A stretch of 64,000 nt of DNA. Origin: Mycobacterium sp. IS-1742. Its GTDB lineage: Bacteria; Actinomycetota; Actinomycetes; Mycobacteriales; Mycobacteriaceae. A program made the position numbers and the translations under genes. Shown here piece after piece: positions 51,401 to 60,068 of the stretch (positions are counted from its first letter, which is position 1; each line of letters starts with the position of its first letter). The DNA lies in assembly GCF_001500125.1 (NCBI RefSeq), contig NZ_LQIV01000043.1, positions 62,001 through 126,000 of the forward strand, written 5' to 3'. Below the pieces are notes generated by a model that was given only the letters and a program-made list of their open reading frames with translations, ran no database searches and had not been told where the DNA came from.

Positions 51401-51799
51401 CTACGGCGTGTCGATCTCGTCTTCGGGCGGAGTCGCCGTGCCGCACCGGTTCTTCAGGTCGACCAGCGGCTGGCGGATGCCGGTCAGATCTGCCTTCACC
51501 TGCGGGTTGGCGTTCAGGTACTCCTCCACCTGGGGCCGGATCTGGTCACGCGACTGGCCCTCGAGGCTGGTGAAGAAGTCGTTCACCGGCGGGTGGGTGA
51601 ACAGGTACGCCGACGTGGACGCGGAGACGCCGGAGGCGACACCCGCAAGATCGGCGGCGGTGCAGTTCGGCGGCAGCGGCGGAGGAGGCGCCGGCTGGGC
51701 CATCGCGGGCACCGCGCCGAACATCATCGCACCGGCAATCGCGCCGATGCCGGCCGCACCAGCTACCACACGTCGTGCGGTACGGGCAGGAAGCAACAT
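51401..51799 (-). CDS. Secreted hemophore-related protein
   Basis: A 132-residue precursor with a Tat/Sec-like signal (RTARRVVAGAAGIGAIAGAMMFGAVPAMA, cleavage after AMA). The mature domain has two cysteines (PNCTAA and KNRCGT) and the helical pattern FTHPPVNDFFTSLEGQSRDQIRPQVEEYLNANPQVKADL of the Rv0203 heme-binding family. ATG 51799 is chosen because GGAG sits seven bases upstream. The ATG at 51805 would be only one base from it. It is followed by the PrrA-like regulator and preceded by a second paralogue. Confidence 0.8.
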   Translation of the reverse strand: MLLPARTARRVVAGAAGIGAIAGAMMFGAVPAMAQPAPPPPLPPNCTAADLAGVASGVSASTSAYLFTHPPVNDFFTSLEGQSRDQIRPQVEEYLNANPQVKADLTGIRQPLVDLKNRCGTATPPEDEIDTP

Positions 51800-51935
51800 G
51801 GACATGCTCCTTCATCTGATCTGAGAGGCCGAAACCACGATGGTTGACGGCACAGCACAGCTAATCAGAATCCGGGCCGACTTTCCTGTCTTAACGTAAA
51901 GAGCAGGGAAAAAGTCTGATCTTGGGTCGCCGAGG

Positions 51936-52415
51936 TCAACGCTGGCTGGTCGCGACGGCCTGCGATCCCGCCGCCGGCGACACCGGGGCAGGCGCGGCGG
52001 GCTGGGCCGCGCCGCTCTGCTGTGCGGCCTGCATGAGACCGAGCACCTGCGGGATGGTGACGGGAAGCTTGCAGCGCCCGGACAGGTTCGTCAGCGGTTG
52101 CTGCAGCTTCTGCATGTCCGACCCGACCTGCGGGTTGGCATCGAGGAACGCCTTGAGCGAGGCGAGCGACGCCGGACCCGCCTGCTGCTGGGCGATGGTC
52201 GTCAGCGCCTGATCGGTCTCCGGATTGGCGGCCAGGTAATTGGAGGTGTTGGTGGCCACGGCGGCGACGGTCTTGGCGACCTGGCTGGCCGCGCACGGGT
52301 CCGGTGCCGCGGTCGCCGGTGTCGCGGGCATGGTCAACGCGGCGGCGGCGACACCGCCCGCGGCGGTGACGGCGAACGCGGCAAGGGCGGTTCGGCGCAG
52401 GCTGATCGATGGCAT
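51936..52415 (-). CDS. Secreted hemophore-like protein (Rv0203 family)
   Basis: A 159-residue precursor with signal peptide (SLRRTALAAFAVTAAGGVAAAALTMPATPATA). The mature part starts APDPCAASQVAKTVAAVATNTSNYLAANPETDQAL and holds a second Cys in SGRCKLP. It keeps the N-P-x-V-x-x-D-M repeat-like motif shared with its neighbour and ends in an Ala/Pro-rich tail. Rv0203 shuttles heme to MmpL11/MmpL3 in M. tuberculosis. AGGAG lies five bases before ATG 52415. It is divergent from mmpL11 across the operator-bearing gap. Confidence 0.8.
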   Translation of the reverse strand: MPSISLRRTALAAFAVTAAGGVAAAALTMPATPATAAPDPCAASQVAKTVAAVATNTSNYLAANPETDQALTTIAQQQAGPASLASLKAFLDANPQVGSDMQKLQQPLTNLSGRCKLPVTIPQVLGLMQAAQQSGAAQPAAPAPVSPAAGSQAVATSQR

Positions 52416-52728
52416 GGCACTCCTGGAGAAGGTCCGGACGTCTCCGGACATCGCTGTAGGTCCCCCGACGCTTGGACAGCCGACGGCCATCCTGCCATCC
52501 GCCCGAGGGACCTCGCCAATCCGACGAGCCGCCGATCCCGCCCCCGCGGCCCGTGTAACACCTGCGACGCGACGCGCGAGATCGGTATCAGGGCAGGTTA
52601 AAGGCTTGGTCACAGCTTGCTCGCAGCTGGGTTGAGGGCGCGGTACCTTACCGCACGCTGCGGTACGCTCTCGCTCAGCAGGCCGCGAAACGCCGGGAAA
52701 GTACTCAGGAGACACCATCCAGCAGTTC
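52416..52728. other. Hemophore-mmpL11 intergenic region (313 bases without a gene)
   Basis: No coding frame with family features was found. The left half (52440-52560) is Pro/Arg-codon-like GC-rich sequence without a clear signal. The right half carries the GCGGTA/TACCGC operator array (separate entry) and, at 52705-52712, a CAGGAGAC ribosome-site-like stretch about 20 bases before the mmpL11 ATG. It should contain the promoters of both divergent genes. Confidence 0.6.
52640..52665. promoter_or_regulatory. Triple half-site palindromic operator upstream of mmpL11
   Basis: Three alternating half-sites lie in a row: GCGGTA (52640-52645), TACCGC (52649-52654) and GCGGTA (52660-52665). They build two overlapping inverted repeats, GCGGTA-CCT-TACCGC and TACCGCA-CGC-TGCGGTA, both perfect. 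The layout is typical of TetR-family operators that bind one or two dimers. TetR-type proteins (Rv3249c, Rv1816, Rv0302) are reported to bind mmpL11-region promoters in M. tuberculosis. No TetR gene lies nearby here. Confidence 0.65.
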
Positions 52729-55659
52729 ATGATGCGCTTGAGCGGCACCCTGCGCAGATTCCGCTGGGCGGTCTTCGGCGCCTGGGTGCTCCTGCTGCTG
52801 CCCTCGATCTATCTCGCGCTCAACCACTCGTCGAACCTCACCGGCGGAGGTTTCGAGGTCGAGGGGTCGCAGTCGCTGCATGTGCAGTACGAACTCGAGG
52901 ACCACTTCCCCGGTCAGGGCGCGTCACCGCTGGCGCTGGTGGCCGCGCCCCGCGCCGACGCCTCCTACGACGACATGACCGCCGCCGTCGCGCACCTCGA
53001 ACAGATCGCGGGCGAGGTGCCCAGCGTCAAGATCTCGCCCAATCCGCAGCAGCCGGCGCCGCAGCCCGATCGGCCGTACGTGATCACCCTGTCGCTGGAC
53101 TTCAACAACACCGGCGCCACCGACGTGGCCAAGGACCTGCGCACCAGGGTCGGCATCGACGGCGAGGAACCCGGCGAGTTCCGCGACGGCAAGGTCAAGA
53201 TGTACGTGATCGGCCAAGGCGCGCTCGGCGCGGCGGCGTCGGGCGCGATCAAGACCGACATCGCCCAGGCCGAACAGTGGAACCTGCCGATCGTGTTGAT
53301 CGTGCTGCTCGCCGTGTTCGGGTCGTTCGCCGCCGCCGCGATGCCGCTGCTGCTCGGCGTGTGCACGGTCGCCGTGACGATGGGCCTGGTCTATCTGCTG
53401 TCGACGATCACGACGATGTCGGTGTTCGTCGCCTCGACGGTGTCGATGTTCGGGATCGCGCTGGCCGTCGACTACTCGCTGTTCATCCTGATGCGGTTCC
53501 GGGAGGAGCTGCGCGCGGGCCGCGACGCCCAACAGGCCGCCGACGCGGCGATGGCGACCTCGGGGCTGGCGGTGCTGCTGTCCGGGATGACCGTGATCGC
53601 CTCGGTCACCGGCATCTACCTGATCAACACGCCCGTGCTGACGTCGATGGCGACCGGCGCCATCCTCGCGGTGGCGGTCGCGGTCCTCACCTCGACGACG
53701 CTCACCCCCGCGGTCCTCGCGACGTTCGGCCGGGCCGCCGCCAAACGCTCGTCCTATCTGCATTTCTCGCGCCGTCCCGACACCACCCAGTCCCGGTTCT
53801 GGACGCGCTGGACCGGATGGGTGATGCGCAGGCCGTGGGTGGCGGCGACGGCGGCCACCGTGGTCCTGCTCAGCATGGCGGCGCCGGCGTTCATGATGGA
53901 GCTCGGCAACAGCATGCAGCGCCAGTTCGAGCCCACCCACGAGGTGCGCGGCGGCGTCAACGCCGCGGCCGAGGCGCTGGGCCCCGGCGCCCTCGGGCCC
54001 GTGCGGGTGTTGGTCACCTTCCCCGACGGCAACCCCGCATCGGCCGCCGCCAAGGACCCCACCCTCGACGCGGTGCGGGCGAAGATGACCGAGGCGCCCA
54101 ACGTCGCCACGGTGTCGCCTGCGGAGTTCGGCGACGACTACCGCAGCGCGCTGCTGTCGGCCGTGCTGACCGTCGACCCCGAGGACAAGGGTGCCCGCGA
54201 GACCGTCGACTGGATGCGGGCCAACCTGCCCTCGACGGCCGGGCCGAATGTCTCCGTCGACGTGGGCGGGCCCACCGCGCTGATCAAGGACTTCGACGAC
54301 CGGGTCTCCCAGACACAGACGCTGGTGTTCGGGTTCGTCGCGCTGATCGCGTTCCTGATGCTGCTGATCTCGATCCGGTCGGTGGTGCTGGCCCTCAAGG
54401 GTGTGCTGATGACCGTGCTGTCGGTCGCCGCCGCCTACGGCAGCCTGGTCGCCGTGTTCCAGTGGGGGTGGCTCGAACCGCTGGGCTTCGAGCCGATCCC
54501 GTCGCTGGACAGCACGATTCCCCCGCTGGTGCTGGCGATGACGTTCGGCCTGTCGATGGACTACGAGATCTTCCTGCTGACCCGCATCCGCGAACGCTTC
54601 CTGCAGACCGGTAACACCCGCGACGCCGTGGCCTACGGCGTCAGCACCAGCGCCCGCACCATCACCAGCGCGGCGCTGATCATGATCGCGGTGTTCATCG
54701 GTTTCGCGTTCGCCGGTATGCCGCTCGTCGCCCAGCTGGGCGTGGCGTGCGCGGTGGCGATCGCCGTCGACGCCACGATCGTGCGGTTGATCCTCGTGCC
54801 CGCGCTGATGGCGATGTTCGACCGGTGGAACTGGTGGCTGCCCAGATGGCTGGACCGGCTGCTGCCCTCGGTGGACTTCGAGAAGCCGCTGCCCAAGGTG
54901 CAGATCGACGATCTGGTCATCATCCCCGACGACATCTCCGCGCTCGGCCCGTCCGGCGCCGACCTGCGGGGCATGGTGAAGTCCGCCGCGCGGATGAAGA
55001 ACCTGGCGCCGGAGACCGTCACCGTGGCCGACCCCCTCGCGTTCAGCGGCTGCCAGCCGATCAAACAGCGGGTGGTGGCCCGCAACGGCGGCGACCAGAC
55101 GGTCCGGTTGCGCACCCCGGGGCGCCGCGGCCGAAACGGCCACCCCGACGGCAACGGGTCGACCGTGCGCACGACGCTGCCGGTGCACCCCGTCACGCTG
55201 TGGCGCGGGCGGCTGTCGGTGGCGCTCGACGCGCTGGAGACCGAGGCGGACACCGAGCGGGCGCCGGTGGAGCGGCGCGGCCCGGTGGAGACCACGAACG
55301 TGCAGCTGCCGACCGGCGACCGGCTGCAGATCCCGACGGGCGCGGAGACCCTGCGCCTGAAGAGCTACCTCATCATGTGCCGCAACAGCAGCCGCGACTA
55401 CGCGGAATTCGCCGATCTGGTGGAGTCGATGGAAACGCAGACCGCCGCAATCGTGCTGTCCGGAATGGACCGGTATTACTGTGGGCAGCAGCCGAAAAAG
55501 CAGTGGGTGGCCACCCAGCTGGTGCGCCGCCTGGCCGATCCGCAGCCGTCCGATGAGCACGACGCCGCGATCTCGGACCCGGACGCGGAGTCCGACTGGG
55601 CACTGGTGCGGCAGCGATGCCTGTCGGTGGCCGTGGCAATGCTCGAGGAGGCGAGGTGA
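52729..55659 (+). CDS. mmpL11: RND-family transporter MmpL11
   Basis: Twelve-span inner-membrane transporter that exports mycolic wax-type lipids and takes part in heme uptake. The 976-residue protein has two periplasmic domains (about 40-180 and 400-540), proton-relay Asp-Tyr pairs in TM helices (Asp248-Tyr249 and Asp611-Tyr612), and a long cytoplasmic C-terminal domain (about 715-976). The start MMRLSG and the end SVAVAMLEEAR match M. tuberculosis MmpL11. ATG 52729 or 52732 may start. The next gene overlaps its stop. Confidence 0.95.
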   Translation: MMRLSGTLRRFRWAVFGAWVLLLLPSIYLALNHSSNLTGGGFEVEGSQSLHVQYELEDHFPGQGASPLALVAAPRADASYDDMTAAVAHLEQIAGEVPSVKISPNPQQPAPQPDRPYVITLSLDFNNTGATDVAKDLRTRVGIDGEEPGEFRDGKVKMYVIGQGALGAAASGAIKTDIAQAEQWNLPIVLIVLLAVFGSFAAAAMPLLLGVCTVAVTMGLVYLLSTITTMSVFVASTVSMFGIALAVDYSLFILMRFREELRAGRDAQQAADAAMATSGLAVLLSGMTVIASVTGIYLINTPVLTSMATGAILAVAVAVLTSTTLTPAVLATFGRAAAKRSSYLHFSRRPDTTQSRFWTRWTGWVMRRPWVAATAATVVLLSMAAPAFMMELGNSMQRQFEPTHEVRGGVNAAAEALGPGALGPVRVLVTFPDGNPASAAAKDPTLDAVRAKMTEAPNVATVSPAEFGDDYRSALLSAVLTVDPEDKGARETVDWMRANLPSTAGPNVSVDVGGPTALIKDFDDRVSQTQTLVFGFVALIAFLMLLISIRSVVLALKGVLMTVLSVAAAYGSLVAVFQWGWLEPLGFEPIPSLDSTIPPLVLAMTFGLSMDYEIFLLTRIRERFLQTGNTRDAVAYGVSTSARTITSAALIMIAVFIGFAFAGMPLVAQLGVACAVAIAVDATIVRLILVPALMAMFDRWNWWLPRWLDRLLPSVDFEKPLPKVQIDDLVIIPDDISALGPSGADLRGMVKSAARMKNLAPETVTVADPLAFSGCQPIKQRVVARNGGDQTVRLRTPGRRGRNGHPDGNGSTVRTTLPVHPVTLWRGRLSVALDALETEADTERAPVERRGPVETTNVQLPTGDRLQIPTGAETLRLKSYLIMCRNSSRDYAEFADLVESMETQTAAIVLSGMDRYYCGQQPKKQWVATQLVRRLADPQPSDEHDAAISDPDAESDWALVRQRCLSVAVAMLEEAR

Positions 55660-56186
55660 CGTTGACGAGCGACGCGCGGGGGACCCGCCGCGACGCTGCT
55701 TCCGACGAGACCCGTCCGCTCACGGCGGCGTCCCGGCGCGCGTCGATCGACGACAGGCCGGTGGAGTTCTGGTCCACGGCGGCCATCCGCGACGCCCTCG
55801 AGACCGACGACCTCACGGTGTGGCAGCGGATCGTCACCGCGATCAAGCGGGATCCGTACGGCCGCACCGCACGCCAGGTCGAGGAGGTCCTCGACAAGGC
55901 GAAGCCCTACGGGGTGTCCAAGGCGCTGGCGGAGGTGCTGGTGCGGACCCGTGAGCAGATGGCGGCCGCCGAGCGCGCCGAGGTCGGCCACCATGTGCAG
56001 CTGCTGCTCAACCGGTCGGGACTCGGCGCTCCGGAATTCGCGTCGCGCATCGGTGTCGCGGTCGACGAGTTCCAGAGCTACATCGACGGTGAGGTCAGCC
56101 CGTCGGCCTCGTTGATGATCCGGATGGGCCGGCTGTCGGAGCGGTTCGCCAAGATCCGCGCGCAGCGCGCCAACAACCCGCGCTGA
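55656..56186 (+). CDS. Rv0201c-like conserved protein
   Basis: A 176-residue soluble protein that follows mmpL11 throughout mycobacteria. It has a variable N-terminus and a conserved region from RPVEFWSTAAIRDALETDDLTVWQRIVTAIKRDPYGRTARQVEEVL. A C-terminal part (HVQLLLNRSGLGAPEFASRIGVAVDEFQSYIDGEVSPSASLMIRM) resembles a small XRE-type helix-turn-helix. It may therefore bind DNA, but this is inference. GTG 55656 overlaps the mmpL11 stop (GTGA). Confidence 0.82.
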   Translation: MTLTSDARGTRRDAASDETRPLTAASRRASIDDRPVEFWSTAAIRDALETDDLTVWQRIVTAIKRDPYGRTARQVEEVLDKAKPYGVSKALAEVLVRTREQMAAAERAEVGHHVQLLLNRSGLGAPEFASRIGVAVDEFQSYIDGEVSPSASLMIRMGRLSERFAKIRAQRANNPR

Positions 56187-56226
56187 GGCGTGCGTCGCGG
56201 CGGCGGTGACAGGGAATGCTCGAGGT

Positions 56227-56655
56227 ATGAGCGAAACCGCTGAGTGGATCGAACCGGAGCACGACGACCTGCGGCGCATCATGCGCGAGACCCGCACGGT
56301 CGCGGTGGTGGGCGCGTCGGCGAATCCGATGCGCCCGAGCTACGGGGTGTGGGACTACCTGCGCTCGGCCAGCCACTTCGAGCTGTACCTGGTGAACCCG
56401 ACGGTCAGCGAGATCGACGGGACGCCGGTGTATCCGTCATTGGCCGATCTCCCCGTCGTGCCCGACATGGTCGACGTGTTCCGGCGCAGCAGCGAACTGC
56501 CCGGGGTGCTGCGCGAGACCATCGCGGTCGGGGCGAAGACGCTGTGGCTGCAGCAGGGCCTGTGGGACGAGGACGTCGCGCGCGACGGCGTCGCCGCGGG
56601 TCTTCAGGTCGTGATGGACCGCTGCCTCAAGGTCGACTACGCCCGCCTGCTCTAG
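56227..56655 (+). CDS. CoA-binding Rossmann-fold protein (YccU type)
   Basis: A 142-residue protein of the CoA_binding_2 family with the dinucleotide-like motif TVAVVGASANPMRPSYGVWDYL, then LVNPTVSEIDGTPVYPSLADLP and LWLQQGLWDEDVARDGVAAGLQVVMDRCLKVDY, all in family order. It binds CoA or a related cofactor. The physiological role is unknown. ATG 56227 (MSETAEW) is favoured over a GTG seven codons upstream. It converges with the Rv0200-like gene across a large hairpin. Confidence 0.85.
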   Translation: MSETAEWIEPEHDDLRRIMRETRTVAVVGASANPMRPSYGVWDYLRSASHFELYLVNPTVSEIDGTPVYPSLADLPVVPDMVDVFRRSSELPGVLRETIAVGAKTLWLQQGLWDEDVARDGVAAGLQVVMDRCLKVDYARLL

Positions 56656-56656
56656 G

Positions 56657-56705
56657 GATTTCGGTGTGGTTCGTTGCGCTGAGCGCGACCAACTACACCG
56701 AAATC
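56657..56705. terminator. Large imperfect hairpin between convergent genes
   Basis: Two arms of about 24 bases face each other with almost no loop: left arm starting GATTTCGGTGT (56657) and right arm ending ACACCGAAATC (56705). They differ at three positions, of which two are G-T type pairs in RNA. It fills nearly the whole gap between the stop at 56655 and the opposite-strand stop at 56704. It would act as a bidirectional terminator or transcript end. Its size suggests it may also be a dispersed palindromic element. Confidence 0.65.
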
Positions 56706-57393
56706 ACCGGGCGTGGATCGGCGTGACGTCGTCGACCATCCAGCGCCCGTCGGTCTTGGACAGCGTGACCCGTAGCGCGAGCACCGCGTTGTCCACCGGC
56801 TGACCCGGAACGCTCTGGGTTCCGCGCAGCACCACCGCCACGCTCGCGACCTGCGGGCCGATCGCCTCCACTCCCGCCGACACCGTGCTGGCCTGGGCGG
56901 AGACGTTCTTGCTCGTCAGCTCCTTGGCCACCCCGGCGAACTCGTCCTTGAACGCCTGGGCCCGCTCGGGCACCATCTGCGCCGCCGCGCGGTCGATGGA
57001 GGCGGTCGGGCTCTGCGGCGAGAACGTCGCGGTCGCCTCCGAGACGCTGCTGGCGATGCGCACCACCTCGGCGCTGTCCGCGGTGAACGCGCGGTCGGGC
57101 ACCGTCCAGCGCTGGTAGCCCAGAGCGACGGCGGCCACCACCGCGACCGTCGCCAGACCCATCACCGCCAACCGCAGACCGGGCCCGTCGTCGTCGGTGC
57201 CGACGGTGACGCCGTCGCGCCGCGCCAGCACGACATTGACGATCACGGCCTGCACGATCAGCAGGCACAGCACCGAACACACCGACACCCACCACAGCGG
57301 CCAGCCGAGGGTGAGCCCGATGTACAGCAGCCCCGCGATCGCGGCGACGGGCACCAGGACGTCGAAGACCAGGACGCGCAACCGGTTCCTCAT
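56704..57393 (-). CDS. Mce-associated-type membrane protein (Rv0200-like)
   Basis: A 229-residue protein with three N-terminal hydrophobic segments (about 7-27, 33-55 and 75-95) followed by an extracytoplasmic SnoaL/NTF2-like domain. Its pattern (FTADSAEVVRIASSVSEATATFS ... VSAQASTVSAGVEAIGPQVASVAVVLRGTQ) resembles Mce-associated membrane proteins. Function is unknown. The start overlaps the stop of the next protein gene by four bases (GATG junction), so both are coupled. Confidence 0.8.
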   Translation of the reverse strand: MRNRLRVLVFDVLVPVAAIAGLLYIGLTLGWPLWWVSVCSVLCLLIVQAVIVNVVLARRDGVTVGTDDDGPGLRLAVMGLATVAVVAAVALGYQRWTVPDRAFTADSAEVVRIASSVSEATATFSPQSPTASIDRAAAQMVPERAQAFKDEFAGVAKELTSKNVSAQASTVSAGVEAIGPQVASVAVVLRGTQSVPGQPVDNAVLALRVTLSKTDGRWMVDDVTPIHAR

Positions 57394-58004
57394 CGGATCG
57401 GCTCCAGCCGGGAGATCATCAGCTTCCCGTCGACGTCGGAGACGTCGACGCGCAGGGTCCAGCGCACGGTCTGCGGCTCCTTGTTGCCGACGTTCTCGCT
57501 GATCGACGTCGCGACCACCAGAACGGTGTCGGTGCGGGAGGCGAACGCGGACAGCTGCGGATCCGGCGGGGGCGCGAGCGCGGGCCCGCCGTCGGGACCG
57601 GGCGCCGGGTGGTGCAGCGATTCGATCGAGACCGAGTCGACCTGACCGGTCGTGCGGGTCTGCAGCCGCTGCACGAGCTGACGGTACGGCTCCACCGCGG
57701 AGTCGAAGTCGGCGTTCAGATCGCCGATGGTGTTCTCGTGCAGCCGCTGCATGCTGGCGTCGACGGTGTCCTTGTTCATGTTGACCAGCACGCTGGTCCA
57801 GTCGGCGGCGGCCTGCAGCACGCGGGTCTGGTAGGCGCGTTCCGCGGAGTCCTCGCGGTGCCCCGACCAGATCATCGCGGCCAGCACCACCGCGGCCACC
57901 GAGAGGGCGGCCAGCACGGCCGAGGCGACACCGAATCCGGTGAACACCCGGTCATCGGCGGATTCGGCCACGTCGGCACGCTCGTCGGTGAGCTCGTCGG
58001 GCAT
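57390..58004 (-). CDS. Mce-associated-type membrane protein (Rv0199-like)
   Basis: A 204-residue protein with an acidic N-terminus (MPDELTDERADVAESADD), one membrane span (about 24-46) and an extracytoplasmic domain (AYQTRVLQAAADWTSVLVNMNKDTVDASMQRLHENTIGDLNADF ... LVVATSISENVGNKEPQTVRWTLRVDV) typical of Mce-associated proteins. A Pro/Gly linker (about 130-150) interrupts the domain. ATG 58004 is used as the extension upstream lacks similarity. Divergent from zmp1, 40 bases apart. Confidence 0.82.
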   Translation of the reverse strand: MPDELTDERADVAESADDRVFTGFGVASAVLAALSVAAVVLAAMIWSGHREDSAERAYQTRVLQAAADWTSVLVNMNKDTVDASMQRLHENTIGDLNADFDSAVEPYRQLVQRLQTRTTGQVDSVSIESLHHPAPGPDGGPALAPPPDPQLSAFASRTDTVLVVATSISENVGNKEPQTVRWTLRVDVSDVDGKLMISRLEPIR

Positions 58005-58044
58005 GGCCGTGAGGGTACCGGTGCGTTTCTGGCAGCATGTGGGG

Positions 58045-60060
58045 GTGACGGTAGAAGCGATCAGATCAGGCATCGACCTCAGTTACCTCGACACCGCGGC
58101 CCGCGCGCAGGACGACCTGTTCGGGCACGTCAACGGCCGCTGGCTGGCCGAGTACGAGATCCCGGCCGACCGGGCCGCCGACGGCGCGTTCCGCACGCTC
58201 TACGACCGCGCCGAGGAGCAGATCCGCGATCTGATCACCGAGGCGGCGGAGTCGAACGCCGACGAGGGCACCGACGAACAGCGCATCGGCGACCTGTACG
58301 CCAGCTTCCTCGACGAGGCGACGGTGGCGCGGATCGGTGTCCAGCCCCTGCTCGACGAACTCGCGCTCGTCGACGCCGCCGACAGCCCCGACGCGCTCGC
58401 GGCGGTCCTGGGCGGCCTGCAGCGCACCGGCGTCGGCGGTGGCGCCGGGGTGTACGTCGACACCGACTCCAAGAACTCGACCCGCTACCTGTTGCACTTC
58501 AGCCAATCCGGGATCGGGTTGCCCGACGAGTCGTATTTCCGCGACGAGCAGCACGCCGAGATCCTCGCCGCCTACCCGCGGCACATCGCGGCGATGTTCT
58601 CCCTGGTCTACGGCGGCGACGCCACCCAGGACCACGCCGAGGCGGCGGAGCGCGTCGTGGCGTTGGAGCGCAAGCTGGCCGCCGCGCACTGGGATGTGGT
58701 CAAACGCCGCGACGCCGACCTGACCTACAACCTGCGCACGTTCGCCGATCTGTCGGCCGAGGCGCCCGGCTTCGACTGGGGCGGCTGGCTGACGGCGCTG
58801 GGCGCGTCCACGCCGGAACGCCCGGAGGCCGTGGCCGAGGTCGTGGTGCGCCAACCCGACTATCTCACCGAATTCGCCGCGGCCTGGTCGAGTGAACCGC
58901 TCGAGGACTGGAAGCAGTGGGCGCGGTGGCGCCTCGTCCATGCCCGCGCCTTCCTGCTCACCGACGAACTGGTGGCCGAGGACTTCGCGTTCTACGGACG
59001 CCTGCTGTCGGGCACCGAACAGATCCGCGACCGGTGGAAGCGCGGGGTCTCGGTGGTGGAGAACCTGATGGGCGAGGCGCTCGGCAAGCTCTACGTACAG
59101 CGCCACTTCCCGCCGAATGCCAAGGCGCGCATGGACGAGCTGGTCGCCAACCTGCGCGAGGCCTACCGGGTGAGCATCAACCGGCTCGAGTGGATGACGC
59201 CCGAGACCCGCGAGAAGGCACTCGCCAAGCTGGACAAGTTCACCCCGAAGATCGGCTACCCGGCCCGCTGGAAGGACTACTCGCAGCTGGTCATCCGCCG
59301 CGACGACCTCTACGGCAACTACCTGCGCGGCTACCAGCTGGCCTCCGACCGTGAGGTGCAGAAGCTCGGTGGCCCGGTGGACCGCGACGAGTGGTTCATG
59401 ACACCGCAGACGGTCAACGCCTACTACAACCCCGGGATGAACGAGATCGTCTTCCCCGCAGCCATTCTGCAGCCGCCGTTCTTCGACGCGGACGCCGACG
59501 ACGCCGCCAACTACGGCGGCATCGGTGCGGTCATCGGCCACGAGATCGGGCACGGTTTCGACGATCAGGGCGCCAAGTACGACGGGGACGGCAACCTGGT
59601 CGACTGGTGGACCGACGCCGACCGCACCGAGTTCGGCGCCCGCACCAAGGCGCTGATCGAACAGTACGAGCAGTACACGCCGCGCGAGCTGGCCGACACC
59701 GACGGCCACCATGACGCGCATGTCAACGGCGCGTTCACCGTCGGCGAGAACATCGGCGACCTCGGTGGTCTGTCGATCGCGCTGCTGGCCTACGAGCTGT
59801 CGCTCAAGGGCGAACCGGCGCCGGTGATCGACGGGCTGACCGGCGTGCAGCGGGTGTTCTTCGGCTGGGCACAGGTGTGGCGCACGAAATACCGTTCGGC
59901 AGAGGCGATCCGGCGACTCGCCACCGATCCGCACTCACCGCCGGAGTTCCGCTGCAACGGGGTCGTCCGCAACATCGACGCGTTCTACGAGGCGTTCGAG
60001 GTCGACGAGGGCGATGCGCTGTACCTGGAGCCCGATCGCCGCGTCCGCATCTGGAACTAG
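58045..60060 (+). CDS. zmp1: Zinc metalloprotease Zmp1 (M13, neprilysin family)
   Basis: M13 peptidase. The M. tuberculosis enzyme is exported without a classical signal and dampens the host inflammasome. The 671-residue protein has the zinc motif HEIGH (499-503), the third ligand in ENIGD (568-572), substrate-binding NAYYNPGMNEIVFPA and the closing FRCNGVVRN ... RVRIWN. No N-terminal signal or span is visible, as in the Mtb protein. GTG 58045 follows GGGGG. It is divergent from the Rv0199-like gene. In a saprophyte its role would lie outside infection. Confidence 0.93.
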   Translation: MTVEAIRSGIDLSYLDTAARAQDDLFGHVNGRWLAEYEIPADRAADGAFRTLYDRAEEQIRDLITEAAESNADEGTDEQRIGDLYASFLDEATVARIGVQPLLDELALVDAADSPDALAAVLGGLQRTGVGGGAGVYVDTDSKNSTRYLLHFSQSGIGLPDESYFRDEQHAEILAAYPRHIAAMFSLVYGGDATQDHAEAAERVVALERKLAAAHWDVVKRRDADLTYNLRTFADLSAEAPGFDWGGWLTALGASTPERPEAVAEVVVRQPDYLTEFAAAWSSEPLEDWKQWARWRLVHARAFLLTDELVAEDFAFYGRLLSGTEQIRDRWKRGVSVVENLMGEALGKLYVQRHFPPNAKARMDELVANLREAYRVSINRLEWMTPETREKALAKLDKFTPKIGYPARWKDYSQLVIRRDDLYGNYLRGYQLASDREVQKLGGPVDRDEWFMTPQTVNAYYNPGMNEIVFPAAILQPPFFDADADDAANYGGIGAVIGHEIGHGFDDQGAKYDGDGNLVDWWTDADRTEFGARTKALIEQYEQYTPRELADTDGHHDAHVNGAFTVGENIGDLGGLSIALLAYELSLKGEPAPVIDGLTGVQRVFFGWAQVWRTKYRSAEAIRRLATDPHSPPEFRCNGVVRNIDAFYEAFEVDEGDALYLEPDRRVRIWN

Positions 60061-60068
60061 CCGGCCGC

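Noticed and set aside
52924..55560. A very long open frame antisense to mmpL11
   Set aside because: It has His/Arg/Gln-rich translation without any domain, mirrors the third-position GC of mmpL11, and lies entirely inside a well-supported gene.
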